Of a stretch of DNA of 64,000 nt, positions 51,421 to 59,649 are shown in pieces. The stretch is from Acidobacteriota bacterium (lineage in GTDB: Bacteria; Acidobacteriota; Terriglobia; Bryobacterales; Bryobacteraceae): positions 1-64,000 of the forward strand of contig JAFKEE010000055.1 in NCBI GenBank assembly GCA_017307505.1, in the 5' to 3' direction. A program made the position numbers and the translations under genes. Every line of letters starts with the position of its first letter. Within the stretch, counting starts at the first letter, position 1. The notes below the pieces were generated by a model, which had not been told where the DNA came from, searched no databases, and was given only the letters and a program-made list of their open reading frames with translations.

Positions 51421-52467
51421 ATGTTTCGAATTCTGACGGCAGTTGCCGCCTCTCTGATTTTGGCCGCGTGCAACCGGCAACCGGTCGCCCCGGCCGTTGT
51501 CGCAGCGTCCACATCTTCCGCCCCAACTGAATCGACATTAGCGTCCGGTGAAATCCGTGCCACGGGCAAGGTGAAGGCCGTGCGCGAATTCACTGTGCAG
51601 GTGCCGCAGATTGCCGGGCTCACCGGCCAGTCGAGCCGCCTCACCGTGACCAAGATCATCGCCAGCGGCAGCAAAGTGGAGGCTGGCGACATCCTGGCGG
51701 AATTCGACCAGACCCAGCAACTGGATAACGCGCGCGAGGCCCAGGCCAAACTGGACGACCTGAATCACCAGATCGCGCAGAAGCAGGCGGAGAACCGCGC
51801 CAACGCGGAAACACGCGCTTCCGAAAAGCAGCAGGCTTCCGCTGATCTGGCCAAAGCGCAGATTCAACTTCGCCGCAACGAAACTTTGAGCGACATTGAA
51901 CGCGCCAAGAATGAAGAGAAAGCCGCAGCCGCCCTGCTGAAAATTGACTCATTGAAGAAGTCGCATGAGTTTCGGGCGAAGGCGGATGTGGCCGCGGTCC
52001 GCATTCTTGAATTGAAACGGGATCGCCAGGCTGTTTCCCTAAAACGCGCCGAGACAAATGTAAACAAATTAGCGATTAAAGCTCCTCATGCCGGGATGGT
52101 TGCCTTGGAGGCAATCTGGCGCGGCGACTCCCGCGGTCCTGCCCAGGAAGGCGACCAGGTCTATCCAGGCCAGCCGCTGGTCCGGCTGTTTGATCCGACT
52201 GAGATGGAAGTCCACACGTCGGTGGGCGAACCGGATGGCGCCGTGCTCGGGCCGGACGCGCGGGCCTATGTCCGTCTGGACGCCTACCCGGACCTGGTCT
52301 TTCCCGCGCGCTTCCTGACGGCCAGCCCCGTAGCGACCGCGGACCTTGGCAGCCCCATCAAGCGCTTTTCCGCACGGTTCCTCATCGAGAAGGGCGACTC
52401 GCATTTGCTGCCGGATCTCTCGGCGGCTGTTGTTATCACAGGCCGGAAACCGGGAACGAATCCATGA
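51421..52467 (+). CDS. HlyD-family periplasmic adaptor lipoprotein
   Basis: The 348-residue protein has a lipobox LAAC (Cys17), an N-terminal biotinyl-lipoyl half (GEIRATGKVKAVREFTVQVP), a long alpha-helical coiled coil (about 95-215, rich in Ala, Glu, Lys and Gln), the second lipoyl half and a beta-barrel region. This is the membrane-fusion subunit of a MacAB-type or RND-type efflux system. It is the first gene of four that overlap by 4 bases each, so they form one operon with two further adaptors and a permease. Confidence 0.88.
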   Translation: MFRILTAVAASLILAACNRQPVAPAVVAASTSSAPTESTLASGEIRATGKVKAVREFTVQVPQIAGLTGQSSRLTVTKIIASGSKVEAGDILAEFDQTQQLDNAREAQAKLDDLNHQIAQKQAENRANAETRASEKQQASADLAKAQIQLRRNETLSDIERAKNEEKAAAALLKIDSLKKSHEFRAKADVAAVRILELKRDRQAVSLKRAETNVNKLAIKAPHAGMVALEAIWRGDSRGPAQEGDQVYPGQPLVRLFDPTEMEVHTSVGEPDGAVLGPDARAYVRLDAYPDLVFPARFLTASPVATADLGSPIKRFSARFLIEKGDSHLLPDLSAAVVITGRKPGTNP

Positions 52468-53729
52468 AACTGAAACGCGTTCTGAAGTGGGCCGGCGCAC
52501 TGCTGTTCAGTGCCACGGCTGTAGTGGCTGTGCTGCGCCTGCGGGAAGTGCGGGCGGCTACCGCGCTGCCTACGGCGCAGGTACGCAAAGGCGAGTTCCT
52601 GGTGATCACGCGTTGCCGCGGCGAATTGCGGGCGCGTCGCTCGGTTTCGATCACGGCTCCGCAGAACGTACCGGATCTCCGCATAGTGTGGCTGGCTGCG
52701 CAGAACTCCCTGGTCAAGGAAGGTGACGTTGTCATCCGCTTCGACCAGAGCAGCGCGAAGCAGCAACTGCAGGAAAAAGAAGCCGCGCTGCGCCAGGCGC
52801 AGGCCACGCTGGACCAGGCCGTGGCGGAAGCCCGCATCACGGCCGAAGCAGATCGCCTGGCCCTCTCGGCGGCCAGGTATGAAGTGGAGAAGGCCAAACT
52901 GGAGGTGAGCCGGCAGGAACTGCTGAGTGTCCTCGACGCCGAAACCGCCAAGGTCAATCTCGAGTCCGCCCAGCAGAAAGAGAGCACGCAGAAGGCCACG
53001 GTCGGCCTGCATGAGGCGTCTGCCAAGTCGAAGACCTCTTCGCTCACACGCGTGCTTGAGCAGGCTCAGTACGAGGTGGATCTCACCAAAAGCCGACTGT
53101 CGAAGATGGAAGTGCGATCCCCGCTCAGCGGTGTGATCGTGTGCCAGCCAAACTACTCGCAGGGCTGGATGAACGCCAAGCCGTTCAAGGTGGGAGACCA
53201 GGCCTGGCCGGGCGCCACCATCGCCGTGATCCCCGATCTGAAGACGCTCGAGATGGAAGGCAAGGTGGAAGAGATCGACCGCGGCCGCATCGAGGCCGGC
53301 AATGATGTAAAGATCCGGCTGGATTCCCTGCCGGAACTCACGCTGCCCGGCAAACTGGCCGAGATGTCGACCATGGCCCAGGTCTCGTTTGAGTGGCCCC
53401 CCAGCTACAGCTTCCGGGCGTACGCCAAACTCGACAGCGCCGACACGCGGCTGCGGCCGGAGATGAACGGTTCGATGGATGTCATCGTCAACCGCCTGAA
53501 GGACGCCATCAGCGTTCCGGCCAAGGCGGTGTTCACGAAGAACGGGAAGCCGATTGTGTACCTCGCTTCAGCGGGCGGCTACCGGCCTCACCATGTGGAA
53601 GTGCTGGCGCGCAATCCGGATGAGGTCGCGTTGAAAGGGCTGGATGCCGGCTCTGAGGTGACACTGGTGGAACCCGAAGCGGACGACGCCGCTCCGGTGG
53701 CCGGCGTGAAGAAAGAGGCCAGGAAATGA
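52464..53729 (+). CDS. HlyD-family adaptor protein (second)
   Basis: The 421-residue protein has an N-terminal membrane anchor (VLKWAGALLFSATAVVAVLR), lipoyl segments (ATALPTAQVRKGEFLVITRC), a coiled-coil hairpin (about 95-200) and a C-terminal beta-barrel and membrane-proximal domain (VPAKAVFTKNGKPIVYL). It overlaps its neighbours by 4 bases on both sides. Three different adaptors in one operon are unusual. They may form a mixed hexamer or serve different outer-membrane partners. Confidence 0.87.
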   Translation: MKLKRVLKWAGALLFSATAVVAVLRLREVRAATALPTAQVRKGEFLVITRCRGELRARRSVSITAPQNVPDLRIVWLAAQNSLVKEGDVVIRFDQSSAKQQLQEKEAALRQAQATLDQAVAEARITAEADRLALSAARYEVEKAKLEVSRQELLSVLDAETAKVNLESAQQKESTQKATVGLHEASAKSKTSSLTRVLEQAQYEVDLTKSRLSKMEVRSPLSGVIVCQPNYSQGWMNAKPFKVGDQAWPGATIAVIPDLKTLEMEGKVEEIDRGRIEAGNDVKIRLDSLPELTLPGKLAEMSTMAQVSFEWPPSYSFRAYAKLDSADTRLRPEMNGSMDVIVNRLKDAISVPAKAVFTKNGKPIVYLASAGGYRPHHVEVLARNPDEVALKGLDAGSEVTLVEPEADDAAPVAGVKKEARK

Positions 53730-55051
53730 AGCGCTCCGCATGGCTGACCGGGGCCGTCATGACGGTGCCCGCGCTCGGTGTTCTGATCGCAGTGACCAGC
53801 GGCGCCGCCTCCAACTGGCCCTCCTGGTCCAAGCCCGAGGCTGCGGGAACCGCGGCCGCCCCATTGAACTTACCCAGCACCACGGTCAAGCGCGGCGAGG
53901 TCCAGTTCACCGTCAGCGCGCGCGGCGAATTGCAGGGCAGCAACTCCGAGATGATGGTGGCGCCCATGACGGGGGCGCGCGAACTCATCATCACTTACCT
54001 GCGCGAGCCGGGCGAACTGGTGAAGAAGGGCGATACCGTCGTCGAATTCGATACGACGGAACAGGAGTTTGCCCTGGCCGAGGCGGAAGCAGACCTGGCG
54101 GAGGCCGGGCAGCAGGTGGCGCAGGCGGAAGCCGAAACCGCGGCCAAGGAAGAAGAGACCCGGGCGCTGCTGCTGCAGGCGAAGTCCGACCTGAAAGTGG
54201 CGGAACTGGAGGCGAGGAAGAATCCCTTGCTGGCCGCCATCCTGGCCCGGCAGAATACGCTCGCGGTGGAGGCCGCGCGGGACCACCTGCGCCAGTTGGA
54301 GCAGGACATTGCAAACCGTGGGGCATCCTCCCGAGCAGCCATCATGATCCAGGAAGCAGCCCGCAATAAGGCGCAAGTGAAGGCCCAGACCGCCCGCAAG
54401 AACATCGACTCGATGAAGCTCGTGGCGAAGTCGGGCGGCTATGTGAACGTGCAACAGAACACGAACGGCAACTTCATGTTCTGGGGCATGCAACTGCCTG
54501 CCTTCAAGCTGGGTGATACAGCGCGTGCGGGCATGGCCGTGGCCCAGATTCCCGATCTCGCCTCCTGGGAGGTCAGGGCCCAGATCGCGGAATTGGACCG
54601 GGGGCATCTGGCCGCCGGACAGCCCGCGGAGGTCACCGTGGTGGCTATGCCGGCGAAGAAATTCAAGGCCCACATCAAGAGCATCGGCGGGACGAATGGT
54701 TCTCCCTGGGAGCGGCGCTTTGAGTGCGTCTTTGCCCTTGACGATCCTCTGCCGGAGCTGCGCCCCGGCATGAGCGCCCGCATCACGGTGACCACCGATA
54801 CCATCAAGGACGCCCTCTGGCTGCCTTCGCAGGCGTTGTTTGAGAGCGACGGCCGAACATTCGTCTACGCACAGGCCGGACAGAGTTTCTCCCCGCTGGA
54901 CGTGAAGCTGGTGCAGCGCAGCGAGAGCCGCGTTGTCATCACCGGACTGAAGGAAGGCCAGGTTGTGGCGATGGCCAGCCCCGAATCCATGCAGAAGAAG
55001 AAGGGCGAGGGTTCCGGGAACGGAGCTCTGAAAGCATTGAAGGGCACATGA
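53726..55051 (+). CDS. HlyD-family adaptor protein (third)
   Basis: The 441-residue protein has an N-terminal anchor (SAWLTGAVMTVPALGVLIAV), a lipoyl half (TTVKRGEVQFTVSARGELQG), an Ala/Glu-rich coiled coil (about 110-225) and a C-terminal barrel (PSQALFESDGRTFVYAQAGQ). It overlaps the second adaptor and the permease by 4 bases each. Sequence differs clearly from the other two, so these are not recent duplicates. Confidence 0.87.
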   Translation: MKRSAWLTGAVMTVPALGVLIAVTSGAASNWPSWSKPEAAGTAAAPLNLPSTTVKRGEVQFTVSARGELQGSNSEMMVAPMTGARELIITYLREPGELVKKGDTVVEFDTTEQEFALAEAEADLAEAGQQVAQAEAETAAKEEETRALLLQAKSDLKVAELEARKNPLLAAILARQNTLAVEAARDHLRQLEQDIANRGASSRAAIMIQEAARNKAQVKAQTARKNIDSMKLVAKSGGYVNVQQNTNGNFMFWGMQLPAFKLGDTARAGMAVAQIPDLASWEVRAQIAELDRGHLAAGQPAEVTVVAMPAKKFKAHIKSIGGTNGSPWERRFECVFALDDPLPELRPGMSARITVTTDTIKDALWLPSQALFESDGRTFVYAQAGQSFSPLDVKLVQRSESRVVITGLKEGQVVAMASPESMQKKKGEGSGNGALKALKGT

Positions 55052-56298
55052 GAATCCCACGCATCTTTTCCGACATAGCCGTTTCGTTCTCGAATCTGCG
55101 GGCCCAGAAGACCCGTACGTTCCTGACGGCGCTGGGCATTGTCTTCGGGGTGGGTTCGGTGATCGGCATGCTCGCGATTGGGGAAGGCGCGAAGGAAGAG
55201 TCCCTGCGCTTTATTGAACAATTGGGCGTCCGCAACATCCTCATCGAGTCGCGGCCTGCCATGAGCGCCGAGGAATTCCAGCAGCGGCGCCGCAATTCAC
55301 CGGGCCTGACGGAACGCGATGTCCGCATCGTGGAGACGAATCTGGAGTCGCTCGAAACCCTCTCCCCGCGCCGGACCCTCCACCCCCAGCGGGTCGTGCC
55401 CAAACCCTCGGGCGATGTACCCGAACTCTATGGAGTCCGCGCGGCCTATGCCCCCATTCACAGCCTGAAGCTGATCGAAGGCCGGTTCTTCTCGGCAGTG
55501 CACGACGAGCAGAGCGCGGCCGTCTGTGTCCTGGGAGAGAAGGCCAAAGTAAGCCTGCTCGGCTATGGCAAAGCTGTCGGGCAGTTCGTGAAGGTCAACG
55601 ACACCTGGCTGGAAGTGGTGGGTGTCATCGGGGAACGCGTGGCCGCTTCGCAGGCTGGCGGCGCCGGGGCCCACGACATCAACAATGTCGTCTACATCCC
55701 CCTGAACACGTTCCAATACCGCTACTGGGATCGCACCAGCAATATGCGCGACGACCTGGACGGGATCGACATCCGCCTCAAGCCAGCTGCGGATAGCATC
55801 GAGTCTTCCAAGATCGTGAACGCAATTCTGAATTCGACCCACCACAACACCCAGGACTTCACCGTGACGATTCCCGCGGCCCTGCTGGCCCAGCAACAGC
55901 AGACGCAGCGGATCTTCACCTATGTGATGGTCGCCATCGCCGCCATCTCCCTGTTGGTGGGCGGCATCGGCATCATGAACATCGTGCTCGCCACTGTGCT
56001 GGAACGCACGCGCGAAATCGGCATCCGCCGCGCGACCGGTGCCCGGCGGGTCGATATCGTACGGCAGTTCCTGATGGAATCCGTGCTCATCTCCGTGGGC
56101 GGCGGTCTGCTGGGCATCGCCTTTGGCTTCGGGCTATCGCACTCGATTGCCCGGTTCGCCGAATGGAAGACCATCGTCACCAGTGCGTCGGTGGTTATCG
56201 CGTTTGGGGTCTCTGTCGCTGTCGGCGTGGTATTTGGGATCTATCCCGCCATGAAGGCCGCAAGGATTAATCCGATCGAAGCGCTGCGGTACGAGTGA
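55048..56298 (+). CDS. MacB-type ABC transporter permease without ATPase domain
   Basis: The 416-residue protein has one N-terminal helix (TFLTALGIVFGVGSVIGMLA), a periplasmic MacB_PCD domain (about 50-285) and an FtsX core with three helices (VMVAIAAISLLVGGIGIMNI, then LERTREIGIRRATGARRVD). The C-terminus is IYPAMKAARINPIEALRYE. It should work with an ATP-binding subunit to drive export or envelope signalling. None is encoded in the operon, so the ATPase is either shared from elsewhere or missing. A decayed second copy of its 3' end lies at 57254-57508. Confidence 0.9.
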   Translation: MRIPRIFSDIAVSFSNLRAQKTRTFLTALGIVFGVGSVIGMLAIGEGAKEESLRFIEQLGVRNILIESRPAMSAEEFQQRRRNSPGLTERDVRIVETNLESLETLSPRRTLHPQRVVPKPSGDVPELYGVRAAYAPIHSLKLIEGRFFSAVHDEQSAAVCVLGEKAKVSLLGYGKAVGQFVKVNDTWLEVVGVIGERVAASQAGGAGAHDINNVVYIPLNTFQYRYWDRTSNMRDDLDGIDIRLKPAADSIESSKIVNAILNSTHHNTQDFTVTIPAALLAQQQQTQRIFTYVMVAIAAISLLVGGIGIMNIVLATVLERTREIGIRRATGARRVDIVRQFLMESVLISVGGGLLGIAFGFGLSHSIARFAEWKTIVTSASVVIAFGVSVAVGVVFGIYPAMKAARINPIEALRYE

Positions 56299-56421
56299 TT
56301 TCAACTCCAAACACATCAGGGCTCGTTGTATTCAGGGGTTGCGTTTTCCTTGCCTGATTGCGCGGGTGAAACGCTGTGGAGGCACTACGTCGAATCGCAA
56401 TCCTGCCGCTAGTAGGATTGA

Positions 56422-57114
56422 CTAGTTAAGACAACAAATACAAGTTCCATTTGCGCTGTTGCAGCAAGCGAAGTACTTTCCCGAGCACGTGACTGTGCAG
56501 TTGAATGGAACTCCAGAACCACACTGCGTAGCTCCTTCGCCGCCAGATGAGCAGGATGTACAGGCAGGCACATTCATGGGGGATGCTTCAGATGAGTTGC
56601 TCCGCCCTGACCCTGGTTTGGGGCTAATTGCGCTGCACATGGCAGTCGCTTTGAGCATCGCGACTTGCTCCGAAGTGAGTGGCGTCGTCTGTCCATGCAC
56701 GCCGATTCCAACTATTTCGAGTGCGTCGTCGCGCGTGAACATGCGCTGCATGGATGCGGGGATTTGACGTTCCGGGAACTTGAATAAGCGTTTCGACCCA
56801 TCCTCTCCAATCACTGCGAATACACCGTCCGAGAGCAATATCCTGCCCGTTCCCGACCACTCGGACACAGAAGGGTTGCTCGTCGCTGGGTACTGCAATA
56901 TGAACACAATCGGTGAAGATTTGCGCTCACTCTGCGGCGTAATCGCGACTACTGCCGCCGAGTGTGTCAGGTTGTGTGCAATCTCAATTTGGCCCGAAAT
57001 CCCAGTGACTGACGGCTGCTGCTGCGGCTCCTTAGTCTGAGCGGATACGAACGCCACAATGAAAGGGAGTACCAAGACGAGGTGCAGTTTAGAGAAAGGT
57101 GACTTCGACCTCAT
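56422..57114 (-). CDS. Secreted cysteine-rich protein of unknown function
   Basis: The 230-residue protein has a signal peptide (HLVLVLPFIVAFVSAQ), a mostly polar beta-rich region (about 30-150) and a remarkable last 46 residues with 10 cysteines (CTSC, QCGSG, NCTVTCSG, FACC, CICCLN). The cysteines could form disulfides or bind metal. I do not recognise the family. The DNA is visibly less GC-rich than its flanks and the gene is reversed relative to the efflux operon and the permease remnant, consistent with a later insertion. A sigma70-like promoter lies just upstream. Confidence 0.7.
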   Translation of the reverse strand: MRSKSPFSKLHLVLVLPFIVAFVSAQTKEPQQQPSVTGISGQIEIAHNLTHSAAVVAITPQSERKSSPIVFILQYPATSNPSVSEWSGTGRILLSDGVFAVIGEDGSKRLFKFPERQIPASMQRMFTRDDALEIVGIGVHGQTTPLTSEQVAMLKATAMCSAISPKPGSGRSNSSEASPMNVPACTSCSSGGEGATQCGSGVPFNCTVTCSGKYFACCNSANGTCICCLN

Positions 57115-57120
57115 GTGGCC

Positions 57121-57149
57121 ACCGTAGCATGCGTGGTTTAGGGTGTCAA
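57121..57149 (-). promoter_or_regulatory. Sigma70-like promoter of the Cys-rich gene (leaderless spacing)
   Basis: On the minus strand a perfect TTGACA (57149-57144) is followed after exactly 17 bases by TACGGT (57126-57121). The -10 ends 6 bases before the ATG at 57114, so the transcript would begin at or next to the start codon. No ribosome binding site is present, which fits a leaderless message. Confidence 0.6.
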
Positions 57150-57253
57150 TATCTGAAATTGATTAAGAAATGGAGCGTTCTCTTGTTAAACGACGATTTA
57201 TTGTGGTTTATTCCGCTAACCGCCTGGTTCTTCGTCTCTCGCACAGAACGCTC

Positions 57254-57508
57254 CGCCGCGTCGATATAGTGCGCCCGTTGCTCATCGAGTCGGTGCTGAT
57301 CTCAGTCGGCGGCGGGCTGCGGGGCATAGCCTTCGGCTTCGGGTTCTCCCCCTCCATTGCCCGCTTCGCCGAATGGAAGACCATCGTCCCCAGTGCCTCA
57401 GTGGTCATCGCCTTTGGCGTCTCTATCGCGGTGGGCCTCGTCTTCGGGATCTATCCGGCCATGAAGGCCGCACGGATCAATCCGGGCGAAGCTCTGCACT
57501 ACGAATAG
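57254..57508 (+). pseudogene. 3' fragment of a MacB-type permease gene
   Basis: The 84 codons from RRVDIVRP to ALHYE closely follow the last 84 codons of the permease at 55048-56298 (shared runs such as ARFAEWKTIV, SASVVIAFGVS and FGIYPAMKAARINP) but with many synonymous and some non-synonymous changes. It is therefore the end of a diverged paralogue whose 5' part is gone. The frame upstream of 57254 is unrelated. The Cys-rich gene islet lies between the intact gene and this remnant. Confidence 0.82.
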
Positions 57509-57520
57509 TCGCCTCGGTAC

Positions 57521-58450
57521 TCAACTAGTGGCGCCGCCCGAGTTGTCGGGTTTGTTGGCCAGCAGCGGCTTCAGGCTGCTCAACGACTTCAGCACGTTGT
57601 ACCAGAACGGGGCGCCCAGGCTCAGCAGCGCGATGGTGAACAATACGCCCAGCAGGTGGCGGCGTCCCTCATAGGTGGAGTACCACGGCTTCGGGTAGGG
57701 CGAGGGGATCAGGTTCAACCGCGTGGCATCCAGGCTCGACTTGATCTCCCGGGCCTGCTGCGCCAGGTTTTCCAGGGCGACTTTCTCATCGGCGGTTTGA
57801 GCCGGTTGCTGCGCCTTCGCGCTGAGCGTCGAGGAGGCGGCGACGAGGCCAGCCCGCAACTCCGCATCCGAAGACAGCTGAGTGTAGAGCTGCAGACTAT
57901 CCAGGTGGAGCGCCAGGCAAAGTGCCACCGCGAACAGGATCGTCCAGACACGCATATGCAGGCGGAACCGCTGCGCCGTGCGCCCCATCGCCGTTTCAAA
58001 CCAGAACTGAAACTCCTCGGCGACGCCTGGCACCGCCGGGGCATTGGCACCCGGTTGAGGCTGGGCGTGCTGCACGATGTTGTGCATCGCCGTCTTCAGG
58101 TCTCCGGCACCGGTCTGCACCGTGATGCGTTCCAGGATCCGGACAAACTCCGCAACGGTGACGTGGTTGGCCAGTTGCCACCGCTGCAGCAGCGGTACCT
58201 TCTGGCGAATGATGGACAGGGACGAATCGGAAATCAGCGGATGCCGCAGTACAGCCTCCGCGATGTCGTGGGCATGCTTCCTGGAATCCGGGTAGATGTT
58301 TTCGATCAGCGCCTTCAGGCCCCACCTCAGGTTGGTGCCTCGCAGCCCGAGGAAAGCCGAGACCATCTGGGTGAGTGTCGTGATGAGCAGGCTGACTCCC
58401 AGCATCACGGTGGCAAAGGCAATGAGCGTGTCCAGGTGCTCCAGGGACAT
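57521..58450 (-). CDS. Membrane protein of unknown function, three helices
   Basis: The 309-residue protein has hydrophobic helices at about 8-36 (LIAFATVMLGVSLLITTLTQ), 168-186 (VWTILFAVALCLALHL) and 266-286 (LLGVLFTIALLSLGAPF). A long cytoplasmic or periplasmic helical region lies between the first two, and a coiled coil (TADEKVALENLAQQAREIKS) lies before the third. I recognise no family. The Shine-Dalgarno GGAGGAG lies inside a small hairpin at 58455-58470. It is convergent with the permease remnant. Confidence 0.7.
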   Translation of the reverse strand: MSLEHLDTLIAFATVMLGVSLLITTLTQMVSAFLGLRGTNLRWGLKALIENIYPDSRKHAHDIAEAVLRHPLISDSSLSIIRQKVPLLQRWQLANHVTVAEFVRILERITVQTGAGDLKTAMHNIVQHAQPQPGANAPAVPGVAEEFQFWFETAMGRTAQRFRLHMRVWTILFAVALCLALHLDSLQLYTQLSSDAELRAGLVAASSTLSAKAQQPAQTADEKVALENLAQQAREIKSSLDATRLNLIPSPYPKPWYSTYEGRRHLLGVLFTIALLSLGAPFWYNVLKSLSSLKPLLANKPDNSGGATS

Positions 58451-58454
58451 GGGC

Positions 58455-58470
58455 GTACTCCTCCGAGTAC
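58455..58470 (-). promoter_or_regulatory. Shine-Dalgarno inside a hairpin loop (membrane protein gene)
   Basis: GTACTC at 58455-58460, a four-base loop and GAGTAC at 58465-58470 form a perfect 6-bp stem. On the minus strand the loop and proximal arm contain GGAGGAG, the ribosome binding site 7 bases before the ATG at 58450. Presenting or hiding the site in this way could tune translation, but chance is possible. Confidence 0.35.
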
Positions 58471-58516
58471 TTGATGACTACACCTTCCCGGTGCGGAACT
58501 CAATGAAAAAAACCGT

Positions 58517-59539
58517 TCAGTTGGCAGGCGCGGCGGGTTTCTTCGCCTCGCGGACCGAACGTTCCACCATGTCGTGCACGTCCGTCGAGACCGGCTGGTC
58601 CCGCCACAGCCAGCGCATCATCTCGGGCAGGATGGGGCCGCCCATCTTCTGCCCGTGCCGGTTGACGCCCCAGGTGTAGTTCACGTCGTAGCCCTTTGCG
58701 GTGAGAGCCTTCATCATCCGCACATTCTGGTAGAACCAGTCGCGCTTCTCGTCGTAGGTCCCATCCTGGCGCAGGCCCCGGTTGTCGTTCCGCCCATCCT
58801 GCAGGAAGATGCGGATCGGCTTCTTCTCCGCCTTCATGATCAGGTCCGGATAAACGTGCCCGCCGCGCAGGTTGACGAAACTGCCCACCACGCTCAGCAC
58901 CTTGTGGAACTCGTTCGGACGCTCCCAGGCGACCGTGAAGGCGGCGATAGCGCCCGAGCTCGCTCCGCCGATACCGCGCTGCTCGGGATCTTTCGAGATG
59001 TTGTAGCTCTTGTTCAACACCGGCAGCAATTCATCCACGATCACCCGCGCATACTTGTCGTCCAGCGTGTTGTATTCCGTGGGACGGTTCGTGGTGCGGT
59101 CGCCCCATTCCTTGGCGTTGGGCTCCGGTTGATCCGGCCGGCGGCCCGGATTGATGAACACGCCGATCATTACCGGTATTTCACGACGGAATATCAAATT
59201 GTCCATGACATTTTGTGCACGAGCATCCCCCTCAGCGTTCATGAACGCCTGCCCGTCGTTGAACACCATCAAACTCGCGGGCACGGCCGGATCATACTGC
59301 GCCGGAACGTAGACCCAGTAAGTGTGCTGAGTGCCCGGATAGGCCTCGCTCGGCAAGGTGAACGGCCCGCGGATTTCACCCTTCGGAACGCCCTCCTGGG
59401 GCAGGGAATCGGGGCCCAGATGGTAATAAACATCGGGGTTCGGAGCCTGGTTCGCGGCAGGTGCATTGCCCTGCGCCAGTGCGATTCCAGGAATCCCCGC
59501 TACGAGGAGGGAGAAAAGAAGGACGGGTGTTCGGTTCAT
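58517..59539 (-). CDS. Secreted esterase-D / enterochelin-esterase-like hydrolase
   Basis: The 340-residue protein has a signal peptide ([19 protein letters not shown]). Its alpha/beta hydrolase fold is of the esterase-D type: [32 protein letters not shown], and the nucleophile elbow GGASSGA with Ser194. Asp in LQDGRND and His in GVNRHGQ complete the triad. Relatives cleave siderophore, feruloyl or acetyl esters. It diverges from the DUF1592 gene with a 110-base spacer between them. Confidence 0.85.
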   Translation of the reverse strand: MNRTPVLLFSLLVAGIPGIALAQGNAPAANQAPNPDVYYHLGPDSLPQEGVPKGEIRGPFTLPSEAYPGTQHTYWVYVPAQYDPAVPASLMVFNDGQAFMNAEGDARAQNVMDNLIFRREIPVMIGVFINPGRRPDQPEPNAKEWGDRTTNRPTEYNTLDDKYARVIVDELLPVLNKSYNISKDPEQRGIGGASSGAIAAFTVAWERPNEFHKVLSVVGSFVNLRGGHVYPDLIMKAEKKPIRIFLQDGRNDNRGLRQDGTYDEKRDWFYQNVRMMKALTAKGYDVNYTWGVNRHGQKMGGPILPEMMRWLWRDQPVSTDVHDMVERSVREAKKPAAPAN

Positions 59540-59649
59540 GTTGGCAGGTCAGAGATTGAAATTGGGCTACTTGCGTGTCAAGATTATCATGCCTCGCAAG
59601 TCTATCCGTAGTAACTTGTCAAGCTTGGAATTCGCCTACCAGAGGGGGT

